Origin: Amaricoccus solimangrovi
GTDB lineage: Bacteria; Pseudomonadota; Alphaproteobacteria; Rhodobacterales; Rhodobacteraceae
Length of the DNA stretch: 32,949 nt
NCBI RefSeq assembly: GCF_006385685.1
Contig: NZ_VFRP01000033.1
Coordinates: 1-32,949, forward strand
Reading direction: 5' to 3'
The notes beneath the pieces were generated by a model that was not told where the DNA came from, ran no database searches, and saw only the letters and a program-made list of their open reading frames with translations. Shown piece after piece: positions 23,186 to 30,687 of the stretch. Positions within the stretch are counted from its first letter, which is position 1. Each line of letters begins with the position of its first letter. The position numbers and the translations under genes are program-made.

Positions 23186-24776
23186 CCGGTGTCCTTTCCG
23201 GTTCGGGGGCGCGCTGCTCCGGCGTCCCGAGCAGCTTCGCGAAGCTTTCCTGCATCGGGTGGAGGCAGCCGTCCGGCATCGCGGCGATCTCGCGCCGGAT
23301 CTGAGCCAGGTTCTCGGTCAGATCCGCGCCGCCGAGCTCGGCCGCCTCATCCTCGAGGGTGGAGAGGCCGAGCGCGACGCGCATCGCGGCGGCCTGCGCC
23401 TCCTTCACGGGATCGACGAAGCCCTTTCCCGGCCCGATCCATTTTGCCCGGGCATAAGCCGCCCAGGCTTCGTGGAAATCGGGCGCCCGGCGCGGCATCG
23501 GCAGCAGGCCGGCGTCCCACTTCTCCTCGAGCCAGGCCATGAAGAACGGCTGGCAGAAACCTCCCGAGAAATTGGCCCGGCGGGCCGTCAGGCCGCGCCA
23601 TATCTCGATCAGCGCGGCCCGGGCCGAGCTGTAGTTGACCTTGCTCCAGTCCTGGGCGACCTGCTCGTAGGACTGCCCGGTCCCAGCCGCGATATGGCGC
23701 AGGACGGCGCTCTGGAACTCACCGAACTGGGCCGAGGGGCGCGCCGAATCCACCACCCCGATCTCTTCCCCGGGATAGAGGTGCGGGATCTTGGCCCCGC
23801 CCATGCGCACGGCGCCCTTGTCGTCGTAGTACGCGGAGCGTTCCGCGTTGTAGGCGTCCCAGGCGCCGCCGTTCTCGCTCAGGAGGTCCGTGATCGCCTC
23901 CGGATCCATCGGCGATTTCACGAATACCGCCAGGATGGCATTCAGCACCGCCGCCTGCAGCTCGACGCGGCCGTACTGGTCCTCCATCCGGAGCTTTTCC
24001 ATGATCGGAGCGAGCCGCGAGACCCCGCGCGTCTGCCCGTCGCGGTGCTTGTCGAAATAGTGGAGCACGATCGGGCGGCCCCAGGCGTGCTCGCGCGCGA
24101 ACCGGGTCCATGACAGCGCTTCCGTGCTGGCCCAGCTGGTTCCCGGGTGCGCGTTCCTCAGGTGATAGGCCATCGAGGCGCCATTCGCGTCGATTTCCAC
24201 GCCACCGCGCAGCGTCGCATCGTCCGCCAGGCCCATCGGATTGCAGAGGAGGTCCGGATCGACCACCCGCAGCGTGGTCCGGACCGGCCGGTCCTCCTCC
24301 CAGCCGATCACGCCGACCGCGTCACCGTCGATCATGTAGCTCCGGTAGGCCATGCCGAAGAGTTGAGAGATCGAGAGCTGTCGCGAGGCGTCGAGATACC
24401 GGCGCGGATCCTCCGCGTCGAGCTGCCAGTGCGCCTCGACCGCCTCTTTCCAGTCCCTCGCCCAGCCCTCGTCGAGGCCAAGCGCGCGCCAGTTCGGCTT
24501 CGAGAGTGGCCGGAAGGCTGAACCGATGACCGCGTCGACCTCGCGCACCGCCGCGCCGGCCGCCCAACCGTTGTTGCGGGTGATGTCGCGCGCGCGGGCG
24601 ACGATCTGGTCGCGGTCGCGGAGATATTCCGCGTCCGGCGCGCGCAGCGGGGCATGCCAGTTGACCATGGCCTCGCTGGTCCGGTCTCCGGCGAGGTAGG
24701 CCGCGCCCTGCCCGCCGACCGCGACGGCGCCGGCGCGCGGACGCGACGGAAGCAGAGATCTCAGCCGGTCGAACAT
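23178..24776 (-). CDS. Portal protein, lambda gpB family
   Basis: The protein has 532 residues, close to lambda gpB (533). ARDITRNNGWAAGAAVREVDAVIGSAFRP, YRSYMIDGDAVGVIGWEED, YFDKHRDGQTRGVSRLAPIMEKLRMEDQYGRVELQAAVLNAILAVFVKSP and GTGQSYEQVAQDWSKVNYSSARAALIEIWRG are all characteristic of the family. Twelve copies form the channel at one capsid vertex through which terminase packs DNA. Its start overlaps the joiner stop by one base. Confidence 0.95.
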   Translation of the reverse strand: MFDRLRSLLPSRPRAGAVAVGGQGAAYLAGDRTSEAMVNWHAPLRAPDAEYLRDRDQIVARARDITRNNGWAAGAAVREVDAVIGSAFRPLSKPNWRALGLDEGWARDWKEAVEAHWQLDAEDPRRYLDASRQLSISQLFGMAYRSYMIDGDAVGVIGWEEDRPVRTTLRVVDPDLLCNPMGLADDATLRGGVEIDANGASMAYHLRNAHPGTSWASTEALSWTRFAREHAWGRPIVLHYFDKHRDGQTRGVSRLAPIMEKLRMEDQYGRVELQAAVLNAILAVFVKSPMDPEAITDLLSENGGAWDAYNAERSAYYDDKGAVRMGGAKIPHLYPGEEIGVVDSARPSAQFGEFQSAVLRHIAAGTGQSYEQVAQDWSKVNYSSARAALIEIWRGLTARRANFSGGFCQPFFMAWLEEKWDAGLLPMPRRAPDFHEAWAAYARAKWIGPGKGFVDPVKEAQAAAMRVALGLSTLEDEAAELGGADLTENLAQIRREIAAMPDGCLHPMQESFAKLLGTPEQRAPEPERTPDA

Positions 24777-25006
24777 CAGAAGGTCACCCTGATCGCTCGG
24801 CGACGCCGCGTCGTTCCGCCCTCGGCGGCGGCGATCTGGTCGCGCAGACCGCGGATGTAGGTCTCCAGCGCGGGCGCGTCGGCGCGGGCGTAACGAGTCA
24901 CGCGGCCATCGTACTGGATCTCGATCGCGGCGCCCGTCGTCATCAGCCTGTGCCTGGCCGCCTCCGCCTCCTCGAGGCGCGTCTTCAGGGTTTCGAGATC
25001 AGCCAT
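24776..25006 (-). CDS. Head-tail joining protein, gpW family
   Basis: The protein has 76 residues, near lambda gpW (68). It has a helical N-terminus (MADLETLKTRLEEAEAARHRLMTT), a strand pair (AIEIQYDGRVTRYARAD), a second helix (LETYIRGLRDQIAAA) and a basic tail. This is the gpW fold order. It binds below the portal to seal DNA in and receive the tail connector. GAGGAGG before ATG 25006 fixes the start. It lies between terminase and portal as W does in lambda. Confidence 0.88.
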   Translation of the reverse strand: MADLETLKTRLEEAEAARHRLMTTGAAIEIQYDGRVTRYARADAPALETYIRGLRDQIAAAEGGTTRRRRAIRVTF

Positions 25007-25016
25007 CCACGCCTCC

Positions 25017-26990
25017 TCACGGCATCATCCTCACGCGCTGGCGCCGCTCCTCGGCCGCCGGCGGCGCGACTGGCGCCACGGTGGGGGCCAGCATGTCGAA
25101 CAGCTCGCGCTGCGCCTCGGGCGGGGCCACTCCGCGCTCGGCGTCGAGCGCGTCCCATTGCAGTTCGGTCATCGCCGCCCAGCCGGCCCGGCGAGCCGCC
25201 GCCTCGGCGTAGAGATGCGCGTCGAGGGCCTCATTCCGTCTGGTCGCCTCGACGAGCTCCCACTGGGAGGTCACGACGCCGCTGCGCTGCCGGCGCAGCA
25301 CCCGGACTTCCGCCGTGATCTGCCGGTAGAACTCGTCTCCGAGCCCCGTCGCGAAGGCGACGAAGCCCCGCGCATCCGGATCCTCGCGCTCGAGCCGCGC
25401 GTAGAAGTCCGCCTTCATCTGGCTCACGTTGAGCATGAAGCCCTGCTTGGTCCGGGCCTTGTTCGGCTTCCCGTCCCGCCTGCGCTCCTGCATCGGCATC
25501 ATGATCGGGCCGTTCTGCGAACTCGATCCCTTGATCGCGATCACCCGGTGGCGCGGGTAGCGCTTCACCCAGGTCCAGACGTCGTCGGTATAGGCGCTCG
25601 AGTCGATCGCCAGCGCGTCGAGCCCCAGTTCGAGCCCGGCGGTGGTCCGCCATTTCGCCCGCAGGTGGGCGTCGAGCGCGTCGCGGCCGGCCTCCTCGCC
25701 GATATGATGCGGGATCACGACGTGGTCGATCACCCAGCTGCGCCGGTCGCGGCCCCAGGCGACGATCTGCAGTTCGATCCGGTCGCCCTGGCAATCGACC
25801 CCGCCGGTCAGCATCACGCCCCGCGCCGGCACGCGGCCGCGCGCCAGGTAGGCTCCTTCCTCGCTCTTCTCGACCCGGTCGCGCAGCCTGGTCCAGTCCT
25901 GCCCGCCGCTCGCCTGCTCGTATTCGAGGCCGAGCACGTCATTGAAGAACGTCTGCTCGGTCTCGGCCTCCGGCTCCGTGTCCGCCTCGCGGGCCTCGCC
26001 CGCCGCCAGCGTGCTCCATCCCATCACGCGGGCGTATTCCACGGCGATCGACGCCCAGTCGCGCTGGGGCGCGTAGGCGCGCCAGAGGAAGAACCCTGGA
26101 TGATCACCGGCGGGGTTCGTCGCGACCCACCGCCCGGCGCTCACCATGGCCTCCTTGTGGCCGTGGTGGATCGCCGCGCCGCAGGCCTCGCAGGTGAAAT
26201 GCGCGGCGTGCAGCCGCTCCGGATCGATCGAGGCCTTGAAGTTCTCCCAGGTCAGCGGCGCCATGTTTCCGCAGTGCGGACAGGGCACGTGGTAGAGCCG
26301 CTGGTCGCTCCGGGCGAACGCCTTGCCGATCCGGCAGGTGCCCTTGATGAGCGAGGTCGAGACCCGGAGGATCTTGGCATCCTCGAACGCGGAGGCGCGG
26401 CTCTCCGCGAGGCTCTCCGGATCGCCCTTGTCGCTCATCTCGTATTTCGCGACATCGTCCATGATCACCAGGCGCCGGGTCGTTCCGGTCAGGTCGGCCG
26501 GCGATCCGGCCGAGGCGACCTTCAGCGATCCGTCGCGCGCCAGCGTCTCCTGGTTCTGCGTCGTGTCGGTCTGCTCGCCGCGACCATCCCCGAAGATCCG
26601 CCGGAGGCTCGGCGCCTGTCGTCTGAGCGGCAGCCACTTCGTGCGCGTCCAGTCGGCCGCCGCGCTCATCGTCGGGTGCACCACCAGGGCGTCGAGCGGG
26701 CCGTATTCGAACCAGGCGCCGAGGGTCGGATTCACCACCGACACCGTCTTGCCCCACTGGGCCGATCCCTTGACCGTCACCTCGCGCGCCGGGTGTTCCG
26801 GCGAGAGCACCTCGTGGACCCCGCGCAGGAACGGAAAGCGCGTGATGTCGAACGGTCCCGGGAACGGGGACCGCTCGTCGAAGATGACGTTCTCCTCGCA
26901 CCAGCGCGTGATGTCCGGCGGGGGCGGCGGCCGCAGCGCCGCGGCGAAGCCGCGCGCCACCGCCGCCTCGGCGGGCGCGAGGAAGCCCAT
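25017..26990 (-). CDS. terL: Terminase large subunit, gpA family
   Basis: The protein has 657 residues, near lambda gpA (641). The start is ATG 26990, with AGGAGG upstream and a TGATG overlap with the small-subunit gene; the open frame extends further but only over that gene. It has a Walker A-like VKGSAQWGKT at about 73-82, Walker B LVIMDD at about 174-179, a CPHC and CEAC pair at about 240-270 that probably binds zinc, and a nuclease half with GGVDCQGDRIELQIVAWG and ALAIDSSAYTDDVW. It cuts concatemeric DNA and drives it into the prohead. By family it would make cohesive ends like lambda, though no cos site was identified. Confidence 0.95.
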   Translation of the reverse strand: MGFLAPAEAAVARGFAAALRPPPPPDITRWCEENVIFDERSPFPGPFDITRFPFLRGVHEVLSPEHPAREVTVKGSAQWGKTVSVVNPTLGAWFEYGPLDALVVHPTMSAAADWTRTKWLPLRRQAPSLRRIFGDGRGEQTDTTQNQETLARDGSLKVASAGSPADLTGTTRRLVIMDDVAKYEMSDKGDPESLAESRASAFEDAKILRVSTSLIKGTCRIGKAFARSDQRLYHVPCPHCGNMAPLTWENFKASIDPERLHAAHFTCEACGAAIHHGHKEAMVSAGRWVATNPAGDHPGFFLWRAYAPQRDWASIAVEYARVMGWSTLAAGEAREADTEPEAETEQTFFNDVLGLEYEQASGGQDWTRLRDRVEKSEEGAYLARGRVPARGVMLTGGVDCQGDRIELQIVAWGRDRRSWVIDHVVIPHHIGEEAGRDALDAHLRAKWRTTAGLELGLDALAIDSSAYTDDVWTWVKRYPRHRVIAIKGSSSQNGPIMMPMQERRRDGKPNKARTKQGFMLNVSQMKADFYARLEREDPDARGFVAFATGLGDEFYRQITAEVRVLRRQRSGVVTSQWELVEATRRNEALDAHLYAEAAARRAGWAAMTELQWDALDAERGVAPPEAQRELFDMLAPTVAPVAPPAAEERRQRVRMMP

Positions 26991-27622
26991 CAGAAATCCT
27001 CCTCGCTCTCGGCGTCCGACAACAGCGCGTCGCGCTCGACGAGCTCGGCCGCGTCCGCGCGGTCGCCCCGGTGCCGGCGCCACTCGTCGAGGATCAGCTT
27101 GCGGACGACGCGGGCGTCGAGCTGGTGCGCGTCGGCGACGCTGCGGGCAAGGCCGCGCAGGAATGCGAGGACCTCGCCGAGTTCCCGGGCCATCTGCCGT
27201 TGCGCCTGGCGCTCGACCTCGGACGCGAGCACGAACGCGCGCTCTTCCTCGAGGTTCTGCCGCCGTGCCCGGCGCGCATCCTCCTGCGCCTTCAGCGTCC
27301 GGGCGGCCTCGTAGGGCGTCTCGGTCGGCCCGGCCACTGGAAGCGCCGGGGCCACCGAGCGCGGTGCCTGCTCGTCGGTTCCGACCGGGCTGCCCGCCAT
27401 GATCCGCGCCGCCGCGCGCTGGGTCCCGGCGCCGTTGCCGAGGCGCTGGCCCGGATCGATCCGGCGACCGAGAGCCTCGGCGCAGGCAACGGGATCGAAC
27501 CGGCGCTGGCGACGCTCGCCGTGGTAGCAGCCGTCGAGCTTGCCTTCCGAGACGAGCTGGCTGATCCGGGCCTTCGAAACGCCGAACGCCCGCGCGAGTT
27601 CGGTCGTGTTGAGCCCCGTCAT
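26990..27622 (-). CDS. terS: Terminase small subunit (Nu1-like)
   Basis: The protein has 210 residues. A winged-helix DNA-binding start (NTTELARAFGVSKARISQLVSEGKL, then GERRQRRFDP) occupies about residues 5-50, as in lambda gpNu1. A long variable linker follows, then a helical region (LEEERAFVLASEVERQAQRQMARELGEVLAFL) that should mediate oligomerisation and binding to gpA. The acidic C-terminus ends DAESEEDF. It is the first gene of the late operon, behind a 403-bp non-coding region. The Shine-Dalgarno is poor, so the start is less certain than the gene. Confidence 0.88.
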   Translation of the reverse strand: MTGLNTTELARAFGVSKARISQLVSEGKLDGCYHGERRQRRFDPVACAEALGRRIDPGQRLGNGAGTQRAAARIMAGSPVGTDEQAPRSVAPALPVAGPTETPYEAARTLKAQEDARRARRQNLEEERAFVLASEVERQAQRQMARELGEVLAFLRGLARSVADAHQLDARVVRKLILDEWRRHRGDRADAAELVERDALLSDAESEEDF

Positions 27623-28025
27623 CGCCGTTTCGCTGTCTCGCCCCCGCTTGGTTAAGGCTAACTGTCTGGTTTAGCTTACAAAAAGTTACGCGCCCCGCCG
27701 GCCCGCATACGTTCCACGCGCCGGGAAGGACCCGCCGAACGCCGCCCGGGCGCCGACGCCTCCGGGGGCCGGGGCACCGCGCAGGCGGATGCGGCCTCAG
27801 GCTCTGGCTAACCCATTGAAAAGAAAAGGCGTCGCGCCTTTATCGAGGCGCCGCGCCGTGCGGTCATAGCTTCGCTGTCGGGCTGGCTAGTATCCCTGCC
27901 AGCTGGTCAGTGCGCGGCTCTGCTTGTCGCGAGGCCAAGGCCTCGGGCTGCCAACGGTTCCACTGTCGCCGCCCTTACCACTAGCCTAACCCTTCGCGTT
28001 AAACAAGAGCCCGCGCGGCGCCAGC
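27623..28025. promoter_or_regulatory. 403-bp non-coding control region between early and late operons
   Basis: No ORF or RNA gene is seen. It holds, from the right: a GCCTAACCC at 27984-27992; a hairpin CGAGGCC-AA-GGCCTCG at 27930-27945; a hairpin CTGGC/GCCAG at 27883-27902; the intrinsic terminator at 27818-27841; a GGCTAACCC at 27806-27814; and GTTAAGGCTAAC at 27651-27662, next to an AT-richer patch (27669-27690). The late promoter should lie here, but no clear -35/-10 pair stands out. The three related CTAAC elements share one orientation and may be binding sites. Confidence 0.55.
27818..27841 (-). terminator. Intrinsic terminator between the NusG-like gene and terminase genes
   Basis: On the minus strand AAAGGCG-CGA-CGCCTTT is followed by TCTTTTC: a 7-bp stem, triloop and T-rich tail. 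It lies about 185 bp after the NusG-like stop and about 195 bp before the terminase small-subunit start, so it should end the early transcript unless polymerase is modified. Confidence 0.75.
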
Positions 28026-28751
28026 TCATATCGCCGATTCCACCGAGCCGAGGTTTGCAAGATCCACGCGGACAGGTCGCTCCGAGCCGAACATCTCGAA
28101 GATGACCTTGGCCTCCGTCGGCGTGATCTCGATCACCTTGCCGCGCGACCAGCCGAGCGGCCCCTCGAGCACCTCCACCGCTTCTCCGACCTTGAAGGCA
28201 CGCCCCGTCGGCATCAGGCGCTGGATGGTCCTGGCCTGATCCTCATGCTCGACGTCGTGGAGACGACCGATCTCACGCTGGGGGATCGCGGCCGGAGCGC
28301 CTCCGAAGCCCATGACCCCGCGCACCATCGGGCACCGGAGAACCCGCGCCCAGCTCACGGCCTTCCCGTCGGCCGACGCGAGCGGCGCCGCGAGTACGTA
28401 GCCAGGCAGGATAGGCTGATACACCACACGCTTCTCGTGGCGCCGGTACTTGTTCGAGCGGACCCACTTCGACCGGACCGGCACCCAGGCATCGATCCCA
28501 GCGCGCAGGAGGATCTCCTGAACCAGGAACTCGGCCCGGTTGGGATGGTGCGGCTCGGGCGCGCCACTCGCCCCGTCCACCGGCACCGCCGGCCTGGCGG
28601 ACCTCCGGACCATCGAGAGCTGCGCGTTCCCGACCGACGTCCGGCGCGGATCGACGCGAAGCGCGAACCAGGTCGCGGCGCGCTCGGCCGGGGCCTCGAA
28701 TTCCTCGGCGGCGGCGATCTTCATGCGGCTTCCTTCCTTGGTCATGGTCAT
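28026..28751 (-). CDS. NusG-family transcription factor, candidate late antiterminator
   Basis: The protein has 241 residues. An NGN-like domain covers about residues 25-165: TWFALRVDPR, LRAGIDAWVPVRSKWVRSNKYRRHEKRVVYQPILPGYVLA, then RGVMGFGGAPAAIPQREIGRL. A KOW domain follows at about 186-241: FKVGEAVEVLEGPLGWSRGKVIEI, then KVIFEMFG. NusG/RfaH proteins bind RNA polymerase through NGN and modulate pausing and termination. A 49-residue insert between the first strand and the helix is unlike host NusG. ATG 28751 overlaps the previous stop (ATGA); a third Met at residue 10 has AAGGAAGG just before it and may be the true start. As last gene before a terminator and the late operon, it sits where lambda has Q. 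Confidence 0.85.
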   Translation of the reverse strand: MTMTKEGSRMKIAAAEEFEAPAERAATWFALRVDPRRTSVGNAQLSMVRRSARPAVPVDGASGAPEPHHPNRAEFLVQEILLRAGIDAWVPVRSKWVRSNKYRRHEKRVVYQPILPGYVLAAPLASADGKAVSWARVLRCPMVRGVMGFGGAPAAIPQREIGRLHDVEHEDQARTIQRLMPTGRAFKVGEAVEVLEGPLGWSRGKVIEITPTEAKVIFEMFGSERPVRVDLANLGSVESAI

Positions 28752-28909
28752 TCGTCCGCCAGTCCGATCGCATGGCCGCGCGTCGCGGAGATTTCTTCCC
28801 GGCGCGCGCGCAGCGCCTCGAGGCGCCGGCTGCTGTCGAGGATCACCTCCTCGGTGTCGCGGATCGCCTCGTCGATCTGGGCGAGGTCATGGGGAGCGAG
28901 ATCCTTCAC
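28748..28909 (-). CDS. 53-residue coiled-coil protein
   Basis: This small protein starts at GTG 28907-28909, overlapping the upstream stop (GTGA), and ends at 28748, overlapping the NusG-like start (ATGA). Read from the minus strand it begins VKDLAPHDLAQIDEAI, continues RDTEEVILDSSRRLEALRAR, and ends in GHAIGLADE. A single amphipathic coiled coil accounts for most of it. Tight coupling at both ends makes it credible despite its length. Function unknown; a partner of either neighbour is possible. Confidence 0.65.
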   Translation of the reverse strand: MKDLAPHDLAQIDEAIRDTEEVILDSSRRLEALRARREEISATRGHAIGLADE

Positions 28910-29580
28910 GCGGCGCCTTCCTCTCCCGAGAACACGAGACCGCGGACCAGATCGACCGCCTCGGCGAACCTGCGCTCCCAGTCGAGATCGGACTGGCCCG
29001 CGCTTCCCGCGTCGACCCGCTCGGCGATCACGGCGCGCTTGTGCCTCCAGGCATCGGCTTCGCGCCGGATCCGCACCAGATCGAAGTCATGGGGAGGCCG
29101 CCCGTGCCGGCGCAGGTATTTGCGCAGGGCGACCGCGACCTCCTGCCCCTCGTCCCAAGCCGCCCGGCCGGCCGCGCTCGCGAGCCAGGACCTGACGAGC
29201 CGGCTCTCTCCGCCCGGCGGACGGCACAGCTGCTCGGCCCAGTTCCGGATGCTGACCTCGTCGGGCCAGAGGTTCCGCGCATCGCCGCCGGCGGCGCGCT
29301 CCACCCCCTCGCAGAGCACTGAAAGGCTCGGCTCGTCGAGATAGGCGAACCGCTCCTCCAGGCGGCGCAGCATCGCGTCGTGGTCCTCCGCGCTGATCCG
29401 GGGCCGCCGCCTGAGCCCCAGCCGGCACAAGGGCTCGATCAGCACCCTGCGCACCCGCATGCGCCCGCTCTCGGCACGGTCCGCTTCGTCCTCCGCGTCT
29501 CTCTGCATCTGGATCCTTGGTTCACTCGCCGGCCGTGGGTTTTCCACAGTTTCGGCGGTTATCCACATGGGCGCTGTCAT
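28906..29580 (-). CDS. Hypothetical protein of the replication/regulation block
   Basis: The protein has 224 residues. The first 45 are variable and charged. The rest is helical: ISAEDHDAMLRRLEERFAYLDEPSL, then LWPDEVSIRNWAEQLC, VRSWLASAAGRAAWDEGQEVAVALRKYLRRHGRPP, and a closing VDAGSAGQSDLDWERRFAEAVDLV. I do not recognise the family. It is the first gene after the repeat-rich gap at 29581-29749, so it begins the transcript that ends with the NusG-like gene. Met1 and Met5 are both possible starts; neither has a good Shine-Dalgarno. Confidence 0.7.
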   Translation of the reverse strand: MTAPMWITAETVENPRPASEPRIQMQRDAEDEADRAESGRMRVRRVLIEPLCRLGLRRRPRISAEDHDAMLRRLEERFAYLDEPSLSVLCEGVERAAGGDARNLWPDEVSIRNWAEQLCRPPGGESRLVRSWLASAAGRAAWDEGQEVAVALRKYLRRHGRPPHDFDLVRIRREADAWRHKRAVIAERVDAGSAGQSDLDWERRFAEAVDLVRGLVFSGEEGAA

Positions 29581-29749
29581 GGGGGTTAGGGGATTCTATT
29601 CTAGTCTGTTCTAGGAGCGTGACAGCGACCGGCGAAAATGGTGGCGGCGCCGCGACGGCGCTCTCCCGTGTGACTGTCGCGCGCTGAAGCGTGACAGTGC
29701 GCGTTACTGTCACGCACTGTCACGCGTGACAGTGCTTCATGCCGTATCC
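29581..29749. promoter_or_regulatory. GTGACAG repeat cluster: candidate replication origin or operator
   Basis: This gap contains at least five GTGACAG/CTGTCAC elements. GCGTGACAG is at 29617-29625. GCGTGACAGT (29689-29698) and ACTGTCACGC (29706-29715) form a 10-bp inverted repeat with a 7-bp spacer. A 22-bp perfect palindrome at 29714-29735 is made of two GCACTGTCACG half-sites. A degenerate copy lies at 29669-29681. An AT-richer patch at 29591-29613 with repeated TTCTAG carries TAGAAT-type -10 candidates for the downstream operon, but no good -35. The repeats are certain; origin versus operator is undecided. Confidence 0.6.
29714..29735. repeat. 22-bp perfect palindrome
   Basis: Two copies of GCACTGTCACG meet head to head with ACGCGT at the centre. 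Perfect symmetry of this length suggests a high-affinity dimer site. It is the strongest element of the repeat cluster and lies 14 bp after the DUF1376-like stop. Confidence 0.8.
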
Positions 29750-30382
29750 CTATGTGATCATGCCGAAAATCCTCTGAACCGCCGCGCGCACATCCGGCTT
29801 CGACTGCGGCAACGCGCGCTCCGCCAGCCATGCGCGGACCCGCAGGACCTTGTCCTCGTCCCTGGCGATCTGCTGGAAACCGAGCTCGCTGAGCGTCGCC
29901 CGCAGCCGGCCGAGGCGCTGCCGGTCGAGATTGCCCTGCCGCTTGCCCCGCGCCCTCTCGACGAGCTTCCACATGTCCGCCGCCACCTCGGTGACGACCG
30001 GATGCGCGAGCCTGACGCCGGCGGGCGCGCCGTCCTGATCGAGGACGCGCACCCGTGTCCAGCCGCGCAGCACGCCCGTCCTGAGGCGCTCCCAGCTCGC
30101 CATGTCGCGCCAGCAGCGCGCCGCGTGGGCGAGTTCGACGTCGGCGGTGGGAAGCGTCCCGCCCGGCGCCTGCGTGCCGAGCGCGTAGGTCCACAGCGCG
30201 AGCGAGGCGCCGATCTCCTCGTTGGTCGCGGTCGCGAACATCGTCGACCCGAAAAAGCGCGCGTGGTGGAACGGGAAATAGTCGAGCCCGCCGAGACGGC
30301 ACTCGGTATGGAGGGGATAGACCGGAAGCTCGTCCTCGCCGGCGACCATGAGCAGGCCCGGCGACCGCTCCGCCGCGCTCAT
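29750..30382 (-). CDS. DUF1376-like replication-associated protein
   Basis: The protein has 210 residues. ATG 30380-30382 overlaps the upstream stop (ATGA); a longer frame exists but runs over that gene. Residues about 30-95 resemble DUF1376: LDYFPFHHARFFGSTMFATATNEEIGASLALWTYALGT, then GGTLPTADVELAHAARC. Members are often N-terminal parts of phage replication initiator or replisome-organiser proteins. The C-terminal half is helical and basic (WKLVERARGKRQGNLDRQRL). The repeat cluster lies just behind it, an arrangement common to initiators and their origins. The initiator role is inferred. Confidence 0.7.
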   Translation of the reverse strand: MSAAERSPGLLMVAGEDELPVYPLHTECRLGGLDYFPFHHARFFGSTMFATATNEEIGASLALWTYALGTQAPGGTLPTADVELAHAARCWRDMASWERLRTGVLRGWTRVRVLDQDGAPAGVRLAHPVVTEVAADMWKLVERARGKRQGNLDRQRLGRLRATLSELGFQQIARDEDKVLRVRAWLAERALPQSKPDVRAAVQRIFGMIT

Positions 30383-30687
30383 GGCCCCGCCCTCCGCATC
30401 CCGCGCCCGGATCGACCCGTATTGCCGCTGGAGAAGATCCGGCGCGCCTCCCACGGCAGCGCGCAGACGCCGGCGAAGAAGGCATGTGCCGGGTCGGGCT
30501 CGAGGCCGCAGAGAGCGCAGACCAGGGCAAAGTCGTGCGAGGGCCGGGGGCCGATCCAGCGCTCCGCGTCCCGGCGCAACGCGGGCTGGGAGAGGGCCAG
30601 GTCGGTCAGCACCTGCCAGAGGACGGCCCCCCAGAGATCCACCTCCCCCGCGCCGCCGCGCGAGGGCATGCGCGCCACGCTCGTCAT
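30379..30687 (-). CDS. Small hypothetical phage protein
   Basis: The protein has 102 residues. ATG 30685-30687 overlaps the methyltransferase stop (ATGA), and its own stop overlaps the next start the same way. The central segment WGAVLWQVLTDLALSQPAL, then ERWIGPRPSHDFALVCALCGLEP, fits a type of small phage protein (helix, W-I-G, DF-x-x-V-C-x-x-x-G-L-x-P) seen in alphaproteobacterial prophages. No biochemical role is known to me. The end is Gly/Arg-rich. Confidence 0.65.
   Translation of the reverse strand: MTSVARMPSRGGAGEVDLWGAVLWQVLTDLALSQPALRRDAERWIGPRPSHDFALVCALCGLEPDPAHAFFAGVCALPWEARRIFSSGNTGRSGRGMRRAGP

Noticed and set aside
2765-27622. Interpretation of the structural genes as a gene transfer agent cluster
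   Set aside because: Terminase, portal, protease, decoration and capsid are lambda gpA/B/C/D/E types and the tail has a lambda-style G/GT frameshift. Only the spike-base protein recalls the agent. Replication, lysis and antirepressor genes point to a phage.
27842-28025. A possible tRNA in the non-coding region, suggested by hairpins and a GGTTCCA-like sequence
   Set aside because: No cloverleaf, acceptor pairing or proper T-arm can be drawn.
29669-29735. CRISPR-like repeats in the GTGACAG cluster
   Set aside because: The copies are short, in both orientations and unevenly spaced, with no constant spacer length and no cas genes.
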